From NCBI RefSeq assembly GCF_018143015.1, contig NC_054741.1, forward strand, positions 56,063,048-56,127,047: 64,000 bases of DNA, given 5' to 3'. Shown here in pieces: positions 30,601 through 41,180 of the stretch. Source of the stretch: Lytechinus variegatus. Its lineage: Eukaryota > Echinodermata > Echinoidea > Temnopleuroida > Toxopneustidae. Within the stretch, counting starts at the first letter, position 1. Each line of letters starts with the position of its first letter. The translations under genes were made by a program, and so were the position numbers. The notes under the pieces are model-generated. The model searched no databases and was not told where the DNA came from. It saw nothing but the letters and a program-made list of their open reading frames with translations.

Positions 30601-32720
30601 CAAAGGGGTCCCTAACAAACTTCATCAAAAAAATAAAATAAAACACAAAGGTTTGAAAAAACAAAGAAATACATAAGTAAAAAAAGCAATAAGATACATT
30701 GGAAATCAATATTTTGTGGGCCATTATTATGTAGATTTTTGTTAGAAATGTACAAATCTATATTTTCACCAAAAATTATCATTCTACTAGCTATATAAAT
30801 TGAGTTAAAGGCAAAAACATACACAAAAACAAAATTAGGGCAAATTTCATACGCTTCTTTGCAGAATTATCAAAAAAGAAAGCAATTAATTTTTTCAAAA
30901 TTTTACTATATAGGCTTGTAGTTAACAAATGGCTCCACACGCGTGCGATCACTTATCTTTTTTTTTAATATGTGCAAAACATCTTCAACGACAAGCAATT
31001 GTTGCAGGGGTCGTTGTTAGGTACCCAGTGTGCTCACTTACCACTGCTGATCCAATGGCTACACCACCAGCAGTCGCTGCCATCTGACCCAGGAGACCGG
31101 GCTGACGTGGTTGGCCCATGGCCGAGGCTGGCTGCTGGGATTGCATGGGTGCTCTCTGTGGAACAGGGGCTGGGGCCATCGTTCTGGGTGGCGAAGACCT
31201 GAAGTATGGACGTGAAGAATACAAATATTTGAGACTGACTCTGCAGTTTTTATAGAGAGTGGCATAGTACATGTACATGATTAAGTTTAGAACTTGTTGC
31301 TGATTCAGTTTGTCCATGTGTGTACATACAGTTAAGGCCAGAAGTTTACACCCAATAAATTCAAAGAAAGTTGCCACTTGCCAAACATCATAAAATATAC
31401 TGCATCTTTACAAACAGATGAGTACGTCATGTCCCTTCATCTCATTGCTTGGTCATCAGCAGCTGAAAAAAATTTAGGTGTCATTTTTCCAAAAAAAATC
31501 TTCATATTCCAGACAAATTAAAAATAAAAACTTCACAAAAACATTCATATTTGTGCTGGTTACTTCTGAAAACAAACATTTTAGATTACACTTTTTGTTC
31601 AGTGGTGACATGTATCATGATAGAAAATGTAATAAGAATCATAGATTTGACAATTATATATTTCTATGAAATGTTTGAAAATATAATAAACTTGAATACA
31701 TAGGCTCCCACGTACCGAGGGAAAAGGCAACTATACAAATGCACCAAACTGCTAGTTATGTTTAGAATCTGAGGTTAACACTTCAACTGAACTAGAAATA
31801 CGTATTTTCAGGGACATTTTAGCACTTTTTAATCTAGCACCGCTCATGATTTTGCCGCCCTCTATATGCGTCACGTAACTAGGTTGCATTAACAATGGAT
31901 CAAAGATGGCGATGACAACAAATGTGAGTAAACTCTCTTCTATTTCTACTTTTGTTTTTTCATCGCATTTCTGCGATATTAACCATAACTATCCATTTTT
32001 TGCCAAACGTTGCCAACCGATATTTTTACCCATGTACAGAAGTGTTAACCTCAGATTCTAAACATAACTAGCAGTTTGGTGCATTTGTATAGTTGCCTTT
32101 TCCCTCGGTACGTGGGAGCCTATGTTATTCGAGTGCCAGGCGTTACTGACTAACGTAGGTAGAAGACTTCACTCCCCAAATGCCTCCAGGCTAATTTAAC
32201 TGAGAACAAGATTATATCATAACCTGGCTTCTGGCTCGTTCATTGAATGAGTGTTACTTATCCGGTACATGACTTACTAACTTTAAGAGTATACCCAGTT
32301 GTTGTGTGTCCGAACTCTGGACAGGTTGTGTGTCCGGACGATCAATTTTTTTTAGAAAGTCATTTGTTTTTGGAAAAAAATACAAGCAAAGTTTCATCAA
32401 TTTTTAGTACAAAATGTTAGAAAATATTATAGAGAACAAAATAGAAGATGATTGCAACTATTGAATTCATATTTTTAGTGTAATCCAAAGACAAAAAAGA
32501 AGGCTTTAAAAATATAGTGTCCGGACACCCGACCCCCCATCGCTAGGATGACTCTGGGAGGGCCAGCGGCCTGGGATTGTGCGATGAAAGTTCGAAAACT
32601 AGACATTCGCAACACGCATACTTGAACGGTTTTAGTTCCATAAAGGATCAATAAAACAACCAACAATACTTACCGAACTGGTGAAACGGACCTTCCACGA
32701 CTTCTTCCTCCTCGTGGCAT
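27651..32720 (-). CDS. CHCHD2: CHCHD2/CHCHD10-type twin CX9C mitochondrial protein (four exons)
   Basis: Spliced CDS (transcript order) 32674-32720, 31042-31198, 29601-29802, 27651-27661; 138 aa against 151 (CHCHD2) and 142 (CHCHD10). These are intermembrane-space proteins that stabilise respiratory complexes and MICOS, imported through Mia40; CHCHD2 also has a nuclear role at hypoxia-responsive promoters. Order: basic N-terminus [11 protein letters not shown]; Pro/Gln/Ala-rich segment to ~50; [20 protein letters not shown] with a Gly-rich hydrophobic stretch (~46-79); conserved PDVTYQE; poly-Gln; CHCH domain with Cys101/111 and Cys121/131, both CX9C; terminal ANGLA, as in human CHCHD2. All junctions GT/AG, frame continuous. 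One ancestral gene probably corresponds to both vertebrate paralogues, so the symbol is nominal. Confidence 0.93.
28295..29272. mobile_element. Tc1/mariner-like non-autonomous element in CHCHD2-like intron 3
   Basis: Left end TA + CAGTGCGTATCAAAAAAAAG TTTACACTT; right end AAGTGTAAACTTTTTTGTATAC is its inverted counterpart, with the outer bases diverged. About 0.98 kb with no intact or recognisable transposase. Confidence 0.65.
29601..29802 (-). CDS. CHCHD2: CHCHD2-like coding exon 3 (CHCH domain)
   Basis: 202 nt, acceptor cacag, donor gtaaga. Encodes [20 protein letters not shown], a Gln run and the entire twin CX9C domain to KRAN. Confidence 0.95.
29850..30180. repeat. Degenerate repeat rich in 'CCATGTTTAGGG'
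   Basis: Phrases 'acccatgtttaagg', 'gccatgtttaggggtt' and 'ccccatgtttagggat' recur, similar in style to the interiors of the MITEs at 57.0, 59.0 and 60.8 kb. Ends not resolved. CHCHD2-like intron 2. Confidence 0.4.
30280..30610. repeat. Unclassified interspersed-looking block
   Basis: Contains the palindrome GGGGTCAATTTGACCCC (30291-30307) and CG-rich 'gccgctcagccgctgcgcaaa'. Looks like inserted repeat rather than intron background; class not determined. Confidence 0.3.
31042..31198 (-). CDS. CHCHD2: CHCHD2-like coding exon 2
   Basis: 157 nt, acceptor cttcag, donor gtaagt. Encodes the Pro/Gln-rich linker and [20 protein letters not shown]. Confidence 0.93.
31699..32124. mobile_element. 426-bp MITE with ~86-bp perfect inverted repeats
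   Basis: Arms start CATAGGCTCCCACGTACCGA and are identical over about 86 bp. It lies in CHCHD2-like intron 1. The 250-bp core is not inverted and contains CTATATG, TCACGTAA and ATGGCGATG..AATGTGAGTA, an ATG followed by a good donor. Confidence 0.85.
32674..32720 (-). CDS. CHCHD2: CHCHD2-like coding exon 1
   Basis: ATG at 32720-32718; encodes [15 protein letters not shown] plus two bases of Arg16; donor gtaagt. The Arg-rich start resembles the MPRGSRS opening of the human protein. Confidence 0.92.
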
Positions 32721-32831
32721 CTTTAAATATGTGAACTGGTGACAAAAACCGTTAAATTTTGCGACTTTTTCTCCAGTAGGTGTTATCTCGTTTCGTGAAT
32801 GAATTACATCAGCAGCGAAGTAACAAACAAA

Positions 32832-32843
32832 TGCGCATGCGCA
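32832..32843. promoter_or_regulatory. NRF-1-type palindromic site upstream of the CHCHD2-like gene
   Basis: TGCGCATGCGCA, a perfect match to the NRF-1 consensus YGCGCAYGCGCR, 112 bp upstream of the start codon. NRF-1 controls many nuclear genes for mitochondrial proteins, so the placement makes sense. Confidence 0.65.
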
Positions 32844-33204
32844 AATGTACCACGCTCTATTTGATTACGCAATATTCTTGGTTTTAAATCGAAGCTGGTG
32901 CATGTGAAATGGGACGTTTAAAATCGCAATTGAGAGAAATGTTGTTTGTTTAAAAGTGAATATATACGGCAATATGGCGAAGATAATCTACTAGATTAAA
33001 GAGCGCAAACCTAACTCCAACATCAACCAATAGGCATATTGTCGAAGAAATCGGTGCCTGTGGGCTTTGGGGCCATGATCAGGCATGACCTACATGACCC
33101 CCACGTTTTACCGAGCCGGCTGCTAAGAGCCGTTTTTTTTTCTTTCTTTTATAGGGGGTAGTCCCCACTAAAATCTGAAGTTTGAAGTACATCTGCGGTT
33201 TTTG

Positions 33205-33325
33205 TTTTTACAAACAAAATTAGATATCTAATAAGGCGGGCGTGTATATTAGGGTTTTCTGTATTCATATGTATTTTTTAACAAAAAAGATCAGATATCT
33301 AATAAGGCAGGCGCCGTGTATCCAG
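33205..33325. repeat. Two tandem copies of an ~82-bp unit
   Basis: Both copies contain 'agatatctaataaggc[ag]ggcg' (33222 and 33293). Confidence 0.5.
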
Positions 33326-33499
33326 AATTTTGCACCTGGGGCCCCGACCTGATTTAGGTGCCCATGTGTACTTTTTGACTAATTGGGCCCCCATGAACAA
33401 GAATCATGAACGGATGGGATCTAAATAAACATTTCATGCTGAAAAGTTTTGATATATATTCAGAGACAAAACTGGACATTCCAGGTACTTTTTTTAAAC

Positions 33500-34575
33500 C
33501 ATGAACATGATGTTAGTAAACTGATGCAAGCGCGAGCTAAAAATCATGTAGGATATGTATCTAACTTTATGCGAGTGCGTAGCGCGAGATGAAAGTTTTT
33601 ATATTCTGAGTCAGACTAAAAAGTTGTGATTCTAAGCACTTTTTTACCCTGCACAGAATGGGTATATCTATAAACATGTGATGCGAGCACGAAGAGCGCG
33701 CTGAAAAATATAAATATTCAGACCGATATTCTATAAGCATTTTCAGTAATCATGAAAAGGATGGGCATCTATCGATTGATACTAGCGCGAAGCGCGAACT
33801 GAACAGTTTTGATATTCTGACCTAAAATTTTGATATTCTAAGTACTTTTGATAATCATGAACAGGATAGGTATCTAACAAAACATTTTAAGCGAGCACAA
33901 AGCACGAGCTGAAAAAAAATGACATTTTGACCTAGAATTGGAATATTCTAGCACTTTCAGTAATCGTGTACAAGATGGGGTATCTAACTAAACGTTTTAT
34001 GCGAGCGCGAAGCATGAGCTGAAAATTTTGATATTCCGACTCAAAACTTGTGATTCTAGGCACTTTTTGTGACCGTAAACAGGGTGGGTATCTATCTAGA
34101 CAACTGATGCGAGCGCAATGCGCGAGCTGAAAAATATTGATATTTAGACCTAAATTTTGACATTCTTAGCATGTTGGTAATCATGCACAGGTTGGGTATC
34201 TCACAGAATATCTTATGCAAGCGCAAAGCGTGAGCTATTAGTAATCATCATGAATGAACAGGATGGGTATATTACTAAACGTTTGTGCAAGTGAGAGAAG
34301 CGAGATTAATACAAGTTGTATACTGGCCTGAAAAGGAAACTCTTAAATCGATTGCTGTTTGCTGTAATTCATGAAAAGAATACCTATCTTCTCGATATTC
34401 AGTACTTTTTTAAGCATGACCAAAATGCAATGAAATTCGAATAGCGAGCAAAATAATTGGCGCATATTGACTTTAAAATGAGATATTCCAAGCTCCTCGT
34501 GTTATCCTCGTGAGCAGATTACGTCCCTTTATACAGGGAATGCAAGCGCGAAGCGCGAGCGAAATTTTCATTTTC
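33500..34575. repeat. ~108-bp tandem array with GCGAGCGCGAAGCGCGAGC core
   Basis: About ten units; the core recurs near 33527, 33570, 33682, 33784, 33890, 34000, 34108, 34216, 34285 and 34540, mostly 100-112 bp apart. Between cores lie 'gatattctgacctaaaat', 'attctaagcactttt' and 'taatcatgaacaggatgggtat'. Dispersed fragments occur at 30-60, 14306-14540, 35040, 38125 and 40815-41175. Confidence 0.85.
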
Positions 34576-37070
34576 ATGTAATGACCAGATTTTTAATTTT
34601 TCCAATTATTTTCCTCCCCTTATTTTATTTCTTTTTCTTCTTATCTATTTTTTCGCTTCTCCTTTTTTTTTCCATTTTGTTTTCTTCCTCTTGTAGCGCG
34701 AAGCCCTCCCGGTGGGTGGGGTTCCAGAGAGCAGAGCCATGGGCCGCTTCAGAATTCGGATATTTCCAGAGGGCATTTGCAACAAAATATATTTATTTGA
34801 AGTCAACATCCTAAAATTGTCAAATTAATCTCATTATAACATTTTTTTTTGTTTAAAGAGGCATCGAGTGAAATGTTTAATCTTACTCTCAATAATTTTG
34901 ATTTTCTTATTTGATTTATTTTGTTAATTCACCTATCTATGTTAATATCATGCATTTTTCTATATTTTTTTAAATTTGTATGCAATAAACCGAATTGAAG
35001 TTGAATTTGGAAAATGAGGGTTTTTAGAAGGAGAAATTAGGAAAGTGCGAGCTAGCACAGAGAGTGAGCTTGAAAAGTTGCGTGCATTTTCAGATTCAAA
35101 TTTCTTTCAATATTTTTGTGTTTCCATGCAGTCTTATCGCAACTTTTCGTTTTATTTCATATAACACTATATTATGAAAGGTAATAAACACATTCCCGAA
35201 GGGAAGTGTGGGTGTTGAGTCACCGCCAAGATGTTTATTGAACTTGGGATCTAAACTTTGATTTATATAGGGGAGAGAATTGACCTAAACCTTCATTTTG
35301 GTGCACTTATTATTTTTTTTTTGCTTGTCAATTTTTTTTTCTGAGCAAAATCGCATTGGATGCGAGTTCAAAATTCTTGGACTATTTTCCATATGGTAAA
35401 AACTGCAATTTATCGTTATTCTACATAGGTTTCAATTTCTCGTTTCAACTGTTAAGTATAGGCCTACACTTGTTAAGGGTTTTTTTTTTCTTTTTCCTCA
35501 CCTTTCCTCTTTTCTTCCCCCTCCCCTCTTTCTCTTTTTTAGGAGGGAGTGAGGGACGCCCCCCCCCCCCACTTCCGCCGCCTATGGGACCCCCTATATT
35601 CAAGAAAAGCCGAGAAAACAATTGAGAAAAGGTAATATAAGAGTTTGGAATTTATTTCCTGAATATTTTGTTGAAATCTGTCAAAAAATAGATATGCCAG
35701 TGCACATTTAGAATGAGCAAAAATGTAGTGTCCAAAGCGAAAAGTTGTTATGTGTGACATCACACATCTTGGACTTTAAAAAAAATTAGATAACCCTAAA
35801 AAGTAAGCCTATCTTTGTCCACTGGCTTAGGTACAGATGGAGGAGGTTTGGGGATCAAGACCAAGAAAAAGGGAAATAATTAAGAAAAAGGTAAGATAGG
35901 ATAAATATCTTTTAATACAATGTCAAAATCTAAAATTATTTTTTCCTATTGGCTTTTAACCACACGCCATGTGCCTCTCTTTTTTTGCTAATGCGACACT
36001 GATTTGATGTTTCAAATATCATAATGATAGGATGAAATATATTCCCTCTGCACAAGGTAGTTAGAAATCTAGGCCTATAGGTCCCTTTTGTTTGATTCTT
36101 GCAATTATTAGACCTAAACTTTTCACTTTACGCCCAATCGAAAAACAATTTTTTTACATGCTTTTGTGGACGAGCATGGCATCTAACCTGTATTGACACC
36201 AACCAGAAGGAGGGGGCATGCAGGGGGGGGGGGGGCGTGGAAAACACTTCAGCGCACTTTGGTTTATACTACTACAAGTCCAATATCAACGTTTTTTAGC
36301 CTAGGGTTTGTTCTTTAGATCAATCTTGCTAACGAATCGTCTTGTGTGAATATATAAAGCTATTTCTCAAATATGAAAGCTAAAATGAATCAAATCAGTT
36401 TCTTATCAATTGCATAAAGATCGAGAAAGTGCTTTGGCCTGAGAAAGCCTTATAGTGCTCAAAATGGAAGAGAAAAGGTTTCTGGTTGGAATAATTATTA
36501 TAATGGGAATTGGGTAGGCCTATACATCTTTTTACTGATAAGAAGGAATTGGGGTCGAATCTGGAAGGAGGCTTCCTAAGACTATTTGAAAAAGAATATT
36601 GGAAAATATGGGTGCAGGTCTGCAGGAGCCACATGGATGAGGCTGACCCAATGGGGGATTTTTGGTATTTATGTGGGAAAATAGTATACCGATATATATT
36701 CGCCATTTCCTAGCTCCATAACGTCTTGTAGTTCTTTCTCCTACCTCATTCCTCCTTTTCACTTGTCACTCCCTCCCCACTCTTCTCTCTCTTTCTCTAA
36801 TAAGCTCTCAGCTAGTTTGTCTCGAGGCCCTGGGAAGGGGGGGGGGGTGAAGCACCCCAAATTTTCTCTAGGGGTGCTGCGTGTATTATTTTCTATACGC
36901 AGCATCCCAGGTATTCTGGAAGATGTGTAAAAATGGGAAATGCAACCAAAATTACCTTAATTTTGTAGTAAAACCTCTTTTTTTCTTTCAAATTCACATC
37001 AGCACAAAAAAAAAATCGTTCGTTGGGCCCTGCCCAACTCCTGTGTAATTTCCCGCTGATCTCTAATCAT
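34576..37070. other. Intergenic, low-complexity and unassigned
   Basis: T-rich and C-rich stretches give hydrophobic or Pro-rich frames without family resemblance. Around 36835-36930 is a piece of a 'GGGTGCTGC' repeat also seen at 45717-45880. Confidence 0.4.
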
Positions 37071-37089
37071 ATATATAAAACGAGAAAAC

Positions 37090-37523
37090 AGGTAAATTGC
37101 CAATTTGTCTACTGCCATTCCGTCCGCTCACCGCATGGTCTACCTTCATTTTGTCTAATGCCATTTCGTCCAACAACATTTTGTCTACCACCCATTTCGT
37201 ACAGTCACCATTTTGTCCAATTGCCATTTTCGTCTACCGGTAATTATCAGTTCGTCTATAACCATTTCGTCTACAACCATTTCGTCTACCACCCATTTAG
37301 TCTAATTCAATTTATGCGAATGCCAACACATCCGTTAATCAGTTCGTGCAATGTTCATTTAGTCCAATTGCCATGTAGTCTACTTTATCTTTTCGTTAAC
37401 CACCCAAGATCAAATAATCAGTTCGACTAACAATCAAATCGTCTTATAACCATTTCGTCCAATTCCCAAATAGTCATTTAGTTTAATAGCCAATTGGTAC
37501 AATAGCCATTTTGTCTAACACAA
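37090..37523. repeat. CGTCTA minisatellite element, copy 1
   Basis: About 25 degenerate units of 16-17 bp (consensus roughly CCATTTCGTCTAACAAC). Starts 'aaattgccaatttgtctact' and passes 'ccgcatggtctaccttcatt', the same opening as the copy at 54570. Confidence 0.75.
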
Positions 37524-37659
37524 ATACGCTGCGTTATCCGAGGGGCTAACCCGAAATGACTTCTTCATTGTACCTTGAAATTATTGAAGATAAAATAAAC
37601 GATAAAAAATCATGATAACTAGGCCTACTATCAGGAATGGACATCGATCGATAGAGCCC

Positions 37660-37710
37660 CCCCCCCCTCCGCTCTCTCTTGCTATCACATCACGCACACA
37701 AAGGGGGGGG
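37660..37710. repeat. C-run and G-run pair
   Basis: Poly(C) near 37659 and poly(G) near 37703 flank a short AC-rich segment; could pair as a hairpin. Low complexity. Confidence 0.4.
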
Positions 37711-37824
37711 GGGTTAATGGAGTGGTTAAAAATAAAAATATAAAATTGAAATAAGGTCCTTCTGTTTGGAATTTACCCTCCTTTTTTAACGAGTGCACAC
37801 CTATAAGAATGATAAATATCTTTC

Positions 37825-38040
37825 ATCTTCATGACAATAATAATGACGATAAATAACAATAGTAATAATAGTAATAAAATGATAGTACTAATAGTAATAA
37901 ATAAGATGGCAACAAAATAATAATAACATTAAAAGCTATTGGCGACACAAAAAAATGTAAAAAAAAAATAAAATGAAAAAAAAGAGGAGAGGAATGTGGG
38001 AAAGGAGGGGAGAAAGGGGAATAGGTAAAATAAGAGGAGG
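37825..38040. repeat. AAT/AGT-rich microsatellite and GA-rich stretch
   Basis: 'aataatagtaataaaatgat' type runs followed by 'aaagaggagaggaatgtggg'. Frames on the minus strand are artefacts. Confidence 0.6.
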
Positions 38041-38308
38041 AATTAAGACAAATGAATAAAACGTGAGGGGAAGACCTGGAAAATATAAATTCTTCCATGC
38101 ATATCATAACTTTTTTTCGCTAGATCGTGCTTCGCGCTGGCATTGCCTGTTCGATCATGGCCATGGTTCGATGAAATACATTATCTTGCGTAACAACATA
38201 ATTAGGCCTAACCAAACAAGAGGAGTAAATTAATTACAAATCACAAGAGCAACAGCAGTCGAGTCAGTAATTAATATACAGGGGCCTGTTGCAGAAAGAA
38301 AAAACAGG

Positions 38309-38560
38309 AGGCGCCATAGTCGATAGAGCGGGGATTCGTATTCCGGTGACCCGGGTTCGAATCCCACTTTGGTGCGCTAGTGCATTCCCTTTGGTAAGGC
38401 ATCAATCCTCAGTACCAGGTCATTCGGAGAAGACCTTAAGCCGTCGGTCCTCTGGTTGCTTGCATACAAGCATTCATGACTTTTTAGCAATCAGCGGGGC
38501 AATCAGGTAAAAAAATCACCACCAATCTCCAACTAAAAATCAAACGTAAATCACTTAACC
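38309..38560 (+). mobile_element. tRNA-derived SINE
   Basis: Head GGCGCCATAGTCGATAGAGC has an A-box-like motif; GGTTCGAATCC (38353-38363) is a perfect B-box; CACTTTGGTGC closes an acceptor-like stem. A non-tRNA body follows ('gtcattcggagaagacctta', 'ctcctctggttgc'-like) and an A-rich/AATC tail. The anticodon arm does not form properly, so this is a SINE and not a tRNA gene. Confidence 0.7.
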
Positions 38561-38579
38561 GTGCATCCGACTGGTTAAA

Positions 38580-38780
38580 AGTTCTTTTTTTTTTGGGGGG
38601 GGGGGTGTTTGATTGCAAGTCTTTCTGCTACGGACCTAGTCCAGATTGGACCTTGGTGTTTGGAAATTATCTTTCTCACCAAGGTAGAATCTGGACTACA
38701 ATGGGCCCCAAGATACCGAAGGGGTCACGTGCCTCGACATTTCCACCACTGAGGAGCGAGGTTGGGTGCGTGATTTAGGG
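38580..38780. repeat. Short inverted repeat segment
   Basis: 'agtccagattggaccttggtg' (38639) and 'caccaaggtagaatctggact' (38678) are reverse complements separated by ~20 bp; downstream text is non-coding. Confidence 0.5.
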
Positions 38781-39406
38781 TCCACACCCACGATGTCTGC
38801 CCATTTCACTTCTCTGTGTTTCTCACTGGTTTAATTTACTTAAACAATCTTTCCATATTCACGTTTTTTATGTTTTTATTTTTCGAGGGGGGTATAGCAT
38901 CTCCTTGCCATACCTCCATGTAGACATGCTAGCCTTCTGCAATCTAGTGCTCAATTTTAGAATCGATCGGTGTCATGAGAATCATCCACCCTCAAGTTCA
39001 AAGCCCATGGAGTTTGAACATGACACTAAATAGGCCGGTCTAGTGTTAGAATATCATGGAAAGTTCTATAATACGCCAGTGGTGTTGACCTAACACCATG
39101 CATGAATTCAACTACAGCGTGTCCCACAAAAAATGTTGATGGCAATCTAGATGGGTATATTAGAATTACAATATCATTATCATTTACGGTATATTATTTA
39201 CGCCCGTAAACTACCATTCATTTCCTACAACTGGATTGAGTTTTGTGATATGATTCAATCATAACAAAGATATGCGTATTTGTTCATTACATATCAGGAA
39301 ACCTCTCCATCCAAGTTTTTGTATCAAGTAGTATGTGTAGTCAGGTTCAGCTAACAAGATTCACGTTCAGCCATGGGCGTAACTCTGCAAGGATTTCCCT
39401 TTATTT

Positions 39407-39684
39407 TTGGGCCCTGTTGTACAAAGAGTTACGATTGATCCGATCAATCACAACTATGGACGGCCATGCAGCAACGTCAACATCTATTATGCATGTTTGT
39501 TCAAAATATTTTCTAGCTGTGATGTATATTCATGCATTCATTGTTTTCTTGAAAAGTCAATGCGCTTCTCTTCGCATAAAAAGAACATTGTGCAAATTTT
39601 TCGCAGAAAAAATTATGACACTGATGGATTTCCATAGAGTTACGATTGATCGGATCAATCGTAACTCTTTGTACAACAGTGCCC
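39407..39684. mobile_element. 278-bp MITE with ~51-bp inverted ends
   Basis: Left GGGCCCTGTTGTACAAAGAG and right its reverse complement (one mismatch early), each continuing TTACGATTGATCCGATCAATC. The ends resemble 'GGGGCCTGTTGCAGAAAGA' at 38281. Non-coding. Confidence 0.85.
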
Positions 39685-40070
39685 TGGACTTGGGGATTAC
39701 CTATTCATTCATCCCCTCTGATTATTACATGAGATAAAGATGAGATCATGGATTAAAATTTTTTTTAATTCATTTCCTTGTATTTGTCATTTAGTTGGCC
39801 TATATAACCAACCAAACAACCAACCAACCAATATGTTTGAATAATCACGTTTGATAAAAGATATGCCAATCTTCTTAAACCTTCAATTTCCTTTTAACTT
39901 TAAGAATTAGCCCGCAAGTTGTGGGCCAAAAATCTAAAAAAGGAAATGAAAAAGAGTGAACGAAGACGTAAATGGACTGTATACTTTATTCAACGCAATA
40001 ACGAAACTTAGATCGAGAGGTATTTCTGATGAGTTCTTCGTTAAAGAAGGCGAATAGCTCTGTGTTTAAA

Positions 40071-40250
40071 CTGGGCGTTGTGGCGTGCGCCTGTAATCCA
40101 AGCTGTGGGGAAGTTACAAATTGATGCAGAGGTTCGAGCCCTGGTCACGTCTTTCGGATGGTGACGTTAAAGGTCGGTCCGAGACGTAAATAATCATATC
40201 TGATTGATACACGTCTGACAAAACTCAAATACACACACACACACAATGAA
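40071..40250 (+). mobile_element. 7SL-like SINE with (CA)n tail
   Basis: Head GGGCGTTGTGGCGTGCGCCT followed by GTAATCCAAGCTGTGGGGAA resembles the 5' Alu domain of 7SL RNA (GGGCGCGGTGGCGCGTGCCT, GTAGTCCCAGCTACTCGGGA). It then has GAGGTTCGAGCCCTGG (Pol III B-box), TCACGTCTTTCGGATGGTGA, GACGTAAATAAT, ACACGTCTGACAAAAC and a CA tail. A second copy at 13728-13920 confirms it is interspersed. The 7SL origin rests on recalled sequence and needs alignment. Confidence 0.65.
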
Positions 40251-40659
40251 TCATATCGCATGAAAATCAAGACAGTTGTATGAAAAAATGATTACTATAA
40301 TTATTGTTATAAATTTATATACAATTGGATTTCGTAATTTTCACATTATACTCAGTTAAAGTACCATCCCATGCAGTAACATTTTTTTTGTGGGACACGC
40401 TGTAGGGTACAATGATTGGTGTGTTCGCGTCCTCTTTAAACACCAGCGGTAGTTTTAACATTACTGTTTTTGAAAAGAGCACACAAACAAATAATTCTTG
40501 TGGTCGTATGCTCATTACTGACAACACTCCAAATATGAAGCAGAGAAAGTGGTTGTAAACAAAGTCATAGATCACTGTGAAAACCAATTCGGTTAAATCC
40601 AATTTGTGTTATAATATTAACAGTACAATGCAGGGGCTGATCAAGCCTGCGCCAATGGG

Positions 40660-40680
40660 GGGGGGGGCGGATTTTTTTTT
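40660..40680. repeat. Poly(G) and poly(T) runs
   Basis: Low-complexity G9 then T10, probably the remains of a hAT-like MITE ('gcgccaatggggggggggcgg'). Confidence 0.4.
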
Positions 40681-40814
40681 CAGCCATATTTCCCCTGATC
40701 GGCCGCTCGAAGATGATTTTTGGATTCTTGAAGGGGTAGTCCTAATAGTCACTTTTTAGCTTTATTCTTATTAATCAACATATATATATATATAATATCC
40801 TAATCCTTATTTAT

Positions 40815-41180
40815 ATAATGTGAGCGCGAAGCGCGAGCTAATTTTTTTTGGAAATCTCAAGTATTTTTTTTCCTGTAAGTTGAACATTCTGGGCAATTTT
40901 GTTTTCCCGAAAAAGATGTGTATGAAACTAAATCATTACTACGAACGCGAAGCGCGAGCAGAAATGAACTGATGGAAAAGGTACCTGTTAACTAAAGACT
41001 GCCTGCAGTTAGCGATGAAGATGTTATGTATTTTAAAAATCTAATAATGCGAGCGCAAAGCGCGAGCTTAATTTTTTGACATTTTTACCTGAAGAATGGA
41101 AATTCTAAGCACTTTTTGTAAATTAAATGGAAAAGGTATATAACTAAACAATTAATGCGAGTGCGAAGCTCGAAGAAGAC
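40815..41180. repeat. Diverged units of the GCGAAGCGCGAGC array
   Basis: Cores at 40821, 40943, 41049 and 41157, spaced about 105-120 bp; same flanking phrases as 33.5-34.6 kb. Confidence 0.75.

Larger units (their letters stand above)
39115..40402. mobile_element. Mariner-like element with two nested insertions
   Basis: TA at 39113-39114 and 40403-40404 flank CAGCGTGTCCCACAAAAAAT and its inverted counterpart; total 1288 bp. It contains the MITE at 39407-39684 and the SINE at 40071-40250, leaving about 0.8 kb of original sequence, shorter than an autonomous mariner. No transposase frame recognised. Confidence 0.7.

Noticed and set aside
33500-34575. CRISPR-like regular repeats
   Set aside because: The units are ~108 bp with continuous degenerate similarity and no short direct repeat with unique spacers; the genome is metazoan.
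37023-37430. 135-aa frame on the + strand
   Set aside because: Translation of the CGTCTA minisatellite.
38309-38375. Possible tRNA gene (B-box GGTTCGAATCC)
   Set aside because: The anticodon arm does not form and a SINE body with tail follows, so it is a tRNA-derived SINE.
39333-39737. 134-aa frame on the + strand
   Set aside because: Runs through the 39407-39684 MITE and mariner-like sequence; residues derive from inverted repeats.
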